The notes under the pieces were generated by a model. That model searched no databases. It was not told the origin of the DNA and saw nothing but the letters and a program-made list of their open reading frames with translations. DNA of 16,960 nt, taken from an uncultured Ruminococcus sp. (lineage in GTDB: Bacteria > Bacillota > Clostridia > Oscillospirales > Ruminococcaceae). The stretch spans positions 1 to 16,960 of the forward strand of contig NZ_CAMHRZ010000049.1 of NCBI RefSeq assembly GCF_946187255.1, in the 5' to 3' direction. Both the position numbers and the translations under genes were made by a program. This document shows, one piece after another, positions 14,403 to 16,960 of the stretch; within the stretch, counting starts at the first letter, position 1, and the number at the start of each line of letters is the position of its first letter.

Positions 14403-16183
14403 TACTCTCCCTCCTTTCCTGTGGCAACAGCCTTGCCGTCAGCATTCTCGGGGCGGTCGAAATCTCCGCCGCCGCCTGCCTGCGAGGTGTAGATATCCGC
14501 GTAAGTCTCGCTGGTCTTCAGCAGTTCCTCATGAGTGCCGATGCCTGTGATCACGCCGTCCTCGATGACGAGTATACGGTCAGCCATCTCAACACTGGAT
14601 ATACGCTGTGCTATGATTATCTTGGTGGTTCCCGGTATCTTCTCCGCGAACGCCTGCTTGATCTTCGCATCCGTTGCGGTATCGACTGCACTGGTGGAAT
14701 CATCCAGTATAAGCACTTTTGGGCGCTTCATCAGTGCGCGTGCGATACACAGTCTCTGCTTCTGTCCGCCCGATACGTTTGCGCCGCCGCGCTCGATATG
14801 GGTGTTGTACTTATCGGGCATACGCTCGATGAACTCATCTGCGCAGGCAGCCTTGCAGGCTTCTATGCATTCCTCTTCGGTGGCTTCCTCATTGCCCCAA
14901 CGGAGATTGTCGATTATGCTTCCCGAAAACAGCACGTTCTTCTGCAATACCACCGATACGTTGTTTCTCAGGAATTCCATATCATAGTCCCTTACGTCCA
15001 CTCCGCCGACACAGACTTTGCCCTCTTTGACATCGTAGAGTCTGCTGATGAGGTTGACCAGCGAAGTCTTGCCCGAACCAGTGGGTCCTATGATGCCTAT
15101 AGTCTCGCCCGATTTGATATGCAGGTCGATATCATGCAGCACATCCTTGTTCTCACCCTTGAAGTACGCAAAGGTAACGTGGTCGAAATCTATGGAGCCG
15201 TCCTTCATATCGGTGATGACTTCGGGCTTGTTGGCAAGGTCCGATTCTTCGTCCAGCACTTCGCTGATACGCTTGATGCTGGCGGTGGACATGGATATCA
15301 TAACAAACACGAAGGAAAGTATCATCAGTGAGATGAATGCACTGAATATATAGGAGAACAGGCTGGTCAGTTCACCTGTGGAAAGGGTGCCGCCCACTAC
15401 CATGTGTGCGCCGAACCAGCTGATGGCGATGATGGCGGAATAGCTTACCAGCATCATTACGGGGTTGTTGAGGGCTACAATGCTCTCCGCCTTGACGAAC
15501 ATATTATAAAGGTTGCCCGATGCTTTGCGGAACTTCTCCTTTTCATAGTCCTCACGGACATACGCCTTGACCACTCTTATGGCGGAGACATTCTCCTGCA
15601 CGCTGGCATTAAGCTCATCGTACTTCTGGAAAGCCGCACCGAAGGTCTTCATGGCAAAGGCGACCACACAGCTGAGAGCTATAGCAAGAAATACCAGCGC
15701 CGCCACGAACATGGTGCTCATCTTCGGGCTTATCACAAAGCTCATGATCATGCTGCTTATCAGCATAAAGGGCGCTCTCACCGCGATGCGTATACACATC
15801 TGGAAAGCGTTCTGTATATTGGTGACATCTGTGGTCATCCTTGTGACAAGACCCGCAGTGGAGAACTTGTCGATATTCGCAAAGGAGAAGGTCTGTATCT
15901 TGCGGTATATCTCTTCCCTGAGATTACAGGCAAAGCCTGTGGAAGCCTTAGCACCGTGTACGCCCGACATCATGCCCGCCAGCAGGCTGATGATAGCGGC
16001 GACTACCATTATACCGCCGTATTTTCCCACTGCTCCCAGATCGTTCTTCGTTATTCCCTCATCTATTATCCTCGCCGTAATGTAGGGCAGCAGCACTTCC
16101 ATCACGACTTCAAGCATGGCATAAACGGGCGTAAGTATCGTGTCCGCTGTATACTGCTTTATCTGTGCAAGTATCTTGTTCAT
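14402..16183 (-). CDS. ABC exporter subunit with the degenerate ATP site
   Basis: This 593-residue protein has six membrane segments (about 15-300) and a nucleotide-binding domain (about 330-565). Walker A GPTGSGKT (366-373) and signature VSGGQ (470-474) are intact, but the catalytic Glu after Walker B is Asp (LILDD, D495) and the switch His is Gln (IIIAQ, Q526). This is the usual asymmetry of heterodimeric exporters: its Walker A and B make the non-hydrolysing site, and its signature completes the active site of the partner. The C-terminus ends in a Gly-rich, charged tail. The ATG overlaps the TGA of the MarR gene (ATGA), and AGGAGG at 16193-16198 on the minus strand lies nine bases upstream. 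Confidence 0.93.
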   Translation of the reverse strand: MNKILAQIKQYTADTILTPVYAMLEVVMEVLLPYITARIIDEGITKNDLGAVGKYGGIMVVAAIISLLAGMMSGVHGAKASTGFACNLREEIYRKIQTFSFANIDKFSTAGLVTRMTTDVTNIQNAFQMCIRIAVRAPFMLISSMIMSFVISPKMSTMFVAALVFLAIALSCVVAFAMKTFGAAFQKYDELNASVQENVSAIRVVKAYVREDYEKEKFRKASGNLYNMFVKAESIVALNNPVMMLVSYSAIIAISWFGAHMVVGGTLSTGELTSLFSYIFSAFISLMILSFVFVMISMSTASIKRISEVLDEESDLANKPEVITDMKDGSIDFDHVTFAYFKGENKDVLHDIDLHIKSGETIGIIGPTGSGKTSLVNLISRLYDVKEGKVCVGGVDVRDYDMEFLRNNVSVVLQKNVLFSGSIIDNLRWGNEEATEEECIEACKAACADEFIERMPDKYNTHIERGGANVSGGQKQRLCIARALMKRPKVLILDDSTSAVDTATDAKIKQAFAEKIPGTTKIIIAQRISSVEMADRILVIEDGVITGIGTHEELLKTSETYADIYTSQAGGGGDFDRPENADGKAVATGKEGE

Positions 16184-16635
16184 TCTTCTTTATCCTCCTG
16201 TTCTGCATTTTTAAGGTTTTCAGCCATTCGGGTGAGTAGGCTGTGCAGCGTATCGAGTTCTTCGGGTGTGAACCCCTGAAAAGCCTTATCCTCGATACTG
16301 CTCATGCAGTTTTCTATCTCTGTTTTGTGCAGTTTGGCTTTCTCCGTGACGATAAGCCCGCGTCTGCGTTCATCGGTATCACAGCCCTCCAGCGTGAGAT
16401 ACCCTTTAGCCCTCAGCTTTTTCACCAGTCCCGAAACAGTCGCGCCCGAGATATGCATCTCCCGCTGTATATCAGATGGGTACACCGGCGGCTGATGGCA
16501 CATGATATGCATAAGCACATGGCTCTGGGCGGCAGTGATATCGTTATGTGCCAGCCGCGAGGTGATTATGCTTTCTATCTTGTGCTGCACATACTTCGAT
16601 GTCCTGATGACCTCAGCCTGTTTTCCCTTTCTCAC
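16180..16635 (-). CDS. MarR-family transcriptional regulator
   Basis: This 151-residue protein has a winged helix-turn-helix at about 33-100: ITAAQSHVLMHIM, recognition region SDIQREMHISGATVSGLVKK, and wing with DTDERRRGLIVTEKA (the conserved DxRR element). Flanking helices serve dimerisation. It is the first gene of an operon with the two exporter genes and most likely represses it until a ligand binds. The start is a GTG at 16635 with AAGGGGG about ten bases upstream, a long spacing that makes this start a little less certain. Confidence 0.9.
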   Translation of the reverse strand: MRKGKQAEVIRTSKYVQHKIESIITSRLAHNDITAAQSHVLMHIMCHQPPVYPSDIQREMHISGATVSGLVKKLRAKGYLTLEGCDTDERRRGLIVTEKAKLHKTEIENCMSSIEDKAFQGFTPEELDTLHSLLTRMAENLKNAEQEDKEE

Positions 16636-16656
16636 TAAATATTCGCCCCCTTATAA

Positions 16657-16668
16657 TTAGCTTGCTAA
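16657..16668. promoter_or_regulatory. Candidate operator for the MarR regulator
   Basis: TTAGC-TT-GCTAA is an inverted repeat between the -10 box and the ribosome binding site of the operon. A related AGCTTACTA lies at 16674-16682. Position and form fit autorepression by the adjacent MarR protein. Confidence 0.5.
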
Positions 16669-16685
16669 ATATCAGCTTACTACTT

Positions 16686-16714
16686 ATTATACAACGATAG
16701 TTTTTACATTTAAA
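16686..16714 (-). promoter_or_regulatory. Promoter of the MarR-exporter operon
   Basis: On the minus strand TATAAT (16691-16686) is perfect; the -35 after a 17-base spacer is TTTAAA (16714-16709), a four-of-six match. A transcript starting near 16679 would carry the inverted repeat at 16657-16668 in its leader. Confidence 0.55.
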
Positions 16715-16960
16715 CAGAGAATTTATGAACAAACTATTTTCATGCAAAAAACGCATGATAAATTCAGCAAAGGGCGGTGCTTTGGTGATAATGATAACGA
16801 TCGCTGAGAAAAATGATTATCCTGAATTTTACTGAATTTTACTGAAATGATAAATCAGTAATTGAAGCCGCGCAAATTCGGGCTTTTTTGGTCAAAAATC
16901 ATTTTACTGATTTTACTGACGGGGTAATGTGTTTTTCTGAATTTACTGACAAGGTAATAG
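16715..16960. repeat. Gene-free stretch with TTTACTGA repeats
   Basis: No coding region was found. TTTACTGA occurs at 16828-16835, 16838-16845, 16903-16910, 16912-16919 and 16942-16949, with spacings of 9-10 bases inside pairs, and once inverted (TCAGTAA, 16855-16861). A longer unit TTTACTGACnnGGTAAT occurs at 16912-16928 and 16942-16958. A hairpin CATGC/GCATG (16741-16757) and a terminator-like hairpin at 16865-16885 followed by six T's also lie here. The repeats may continue past the window edge. Confidence 0.6.

Noticed and set aside
14378..16279. Long plus-strand frames (317 and 291 codons) opposite the other ABC subunit and part of the MarR gene
   Set aside because: They are shadows of clear minus-strand genes with complete motifs and coupled starts.
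16785..16822. Fur-box-like GATAATGATAA followed by AATGATTATC
   Set aside because: Only the left half matches the Fur consensus; the right half is off in sequence and spacing, and no iron-related gene is nearby.
16821..16960. CRISPR array as an explanation for the TTTACTGA repeats
   Set aside because: Repeat units are too short, spacing is 9-10 bases, and there are no unique spacers or cas genes.

Overview
The window looks like chromosomal DNA of a cellulolytic gut or rumen Firmicute close to Ruminococcus albus. The reasons are a GC content that looks moderate, AGGAGG-type ribosome binding sites, near-consensus sigma-A promoters, and three secreted proteins ending in the same ~86-90 residue module. 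That module matches what I remember of family 37 carbohydrate-binding modules (CBM37), which are characteristic of R. albus. The assignment rests on recognition only; no search was run. No tRNA, rRNA, IS element, phage gene or CRISPR array was seen.

Left end (1-1340): a decayed region. It holds a short minus-strand gene that appears frameshifted (58-253), a histidine-kinase remnant with only its ATPase domain (640-1119, minus), and the frameshifted 3' end of an unrelated plus-strand gene (about 1096-1285). The last two abut head to head at a junction near 1093-1101. Next is an intact beta-lactamase-fold serine hydrolase (1387-2382, minus) with its own promoter.

Centre (2618-9499): three secreted proteins share the CBM37-like tail. 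They are a BspA-type protein with nine 26-residue DUF285 repeats, a GH5 endoglucanase, and an 814-residue BspA-type leucine-rich-repeat protein with two tail modules. An AraC regulator is divergent from the GH5 gene, and the two promoters overlap, suggesting substrate-controlled expression. Each secreted-protein gene has a strong promoter and each is followed by a strong hairpin terminator, so they are probably monocistronic. The likely joint role is plant-fibre attachment and hydrolysis at the cell surface.

Right-centre (9500-12454): a 62-residue protein with a C-terminal membrane anchor, a serpin lipoprotein probably displayed outside the membrane, and an unrecognised 151-residue soluble protein behind a consensus promoter.

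Right end (12468-16960): a minus-strand MarR regulator plus two-subunit ABC exporter operon, read from 16635 down to 12468, with overlapping start and stop codons and the asymmetric ATP sites of heterodimeric multidrug exporters. Upstream of it is a 320-base non-coding stretch ending in a cluster of TTTACTGA repeats that runs toward the window edge.
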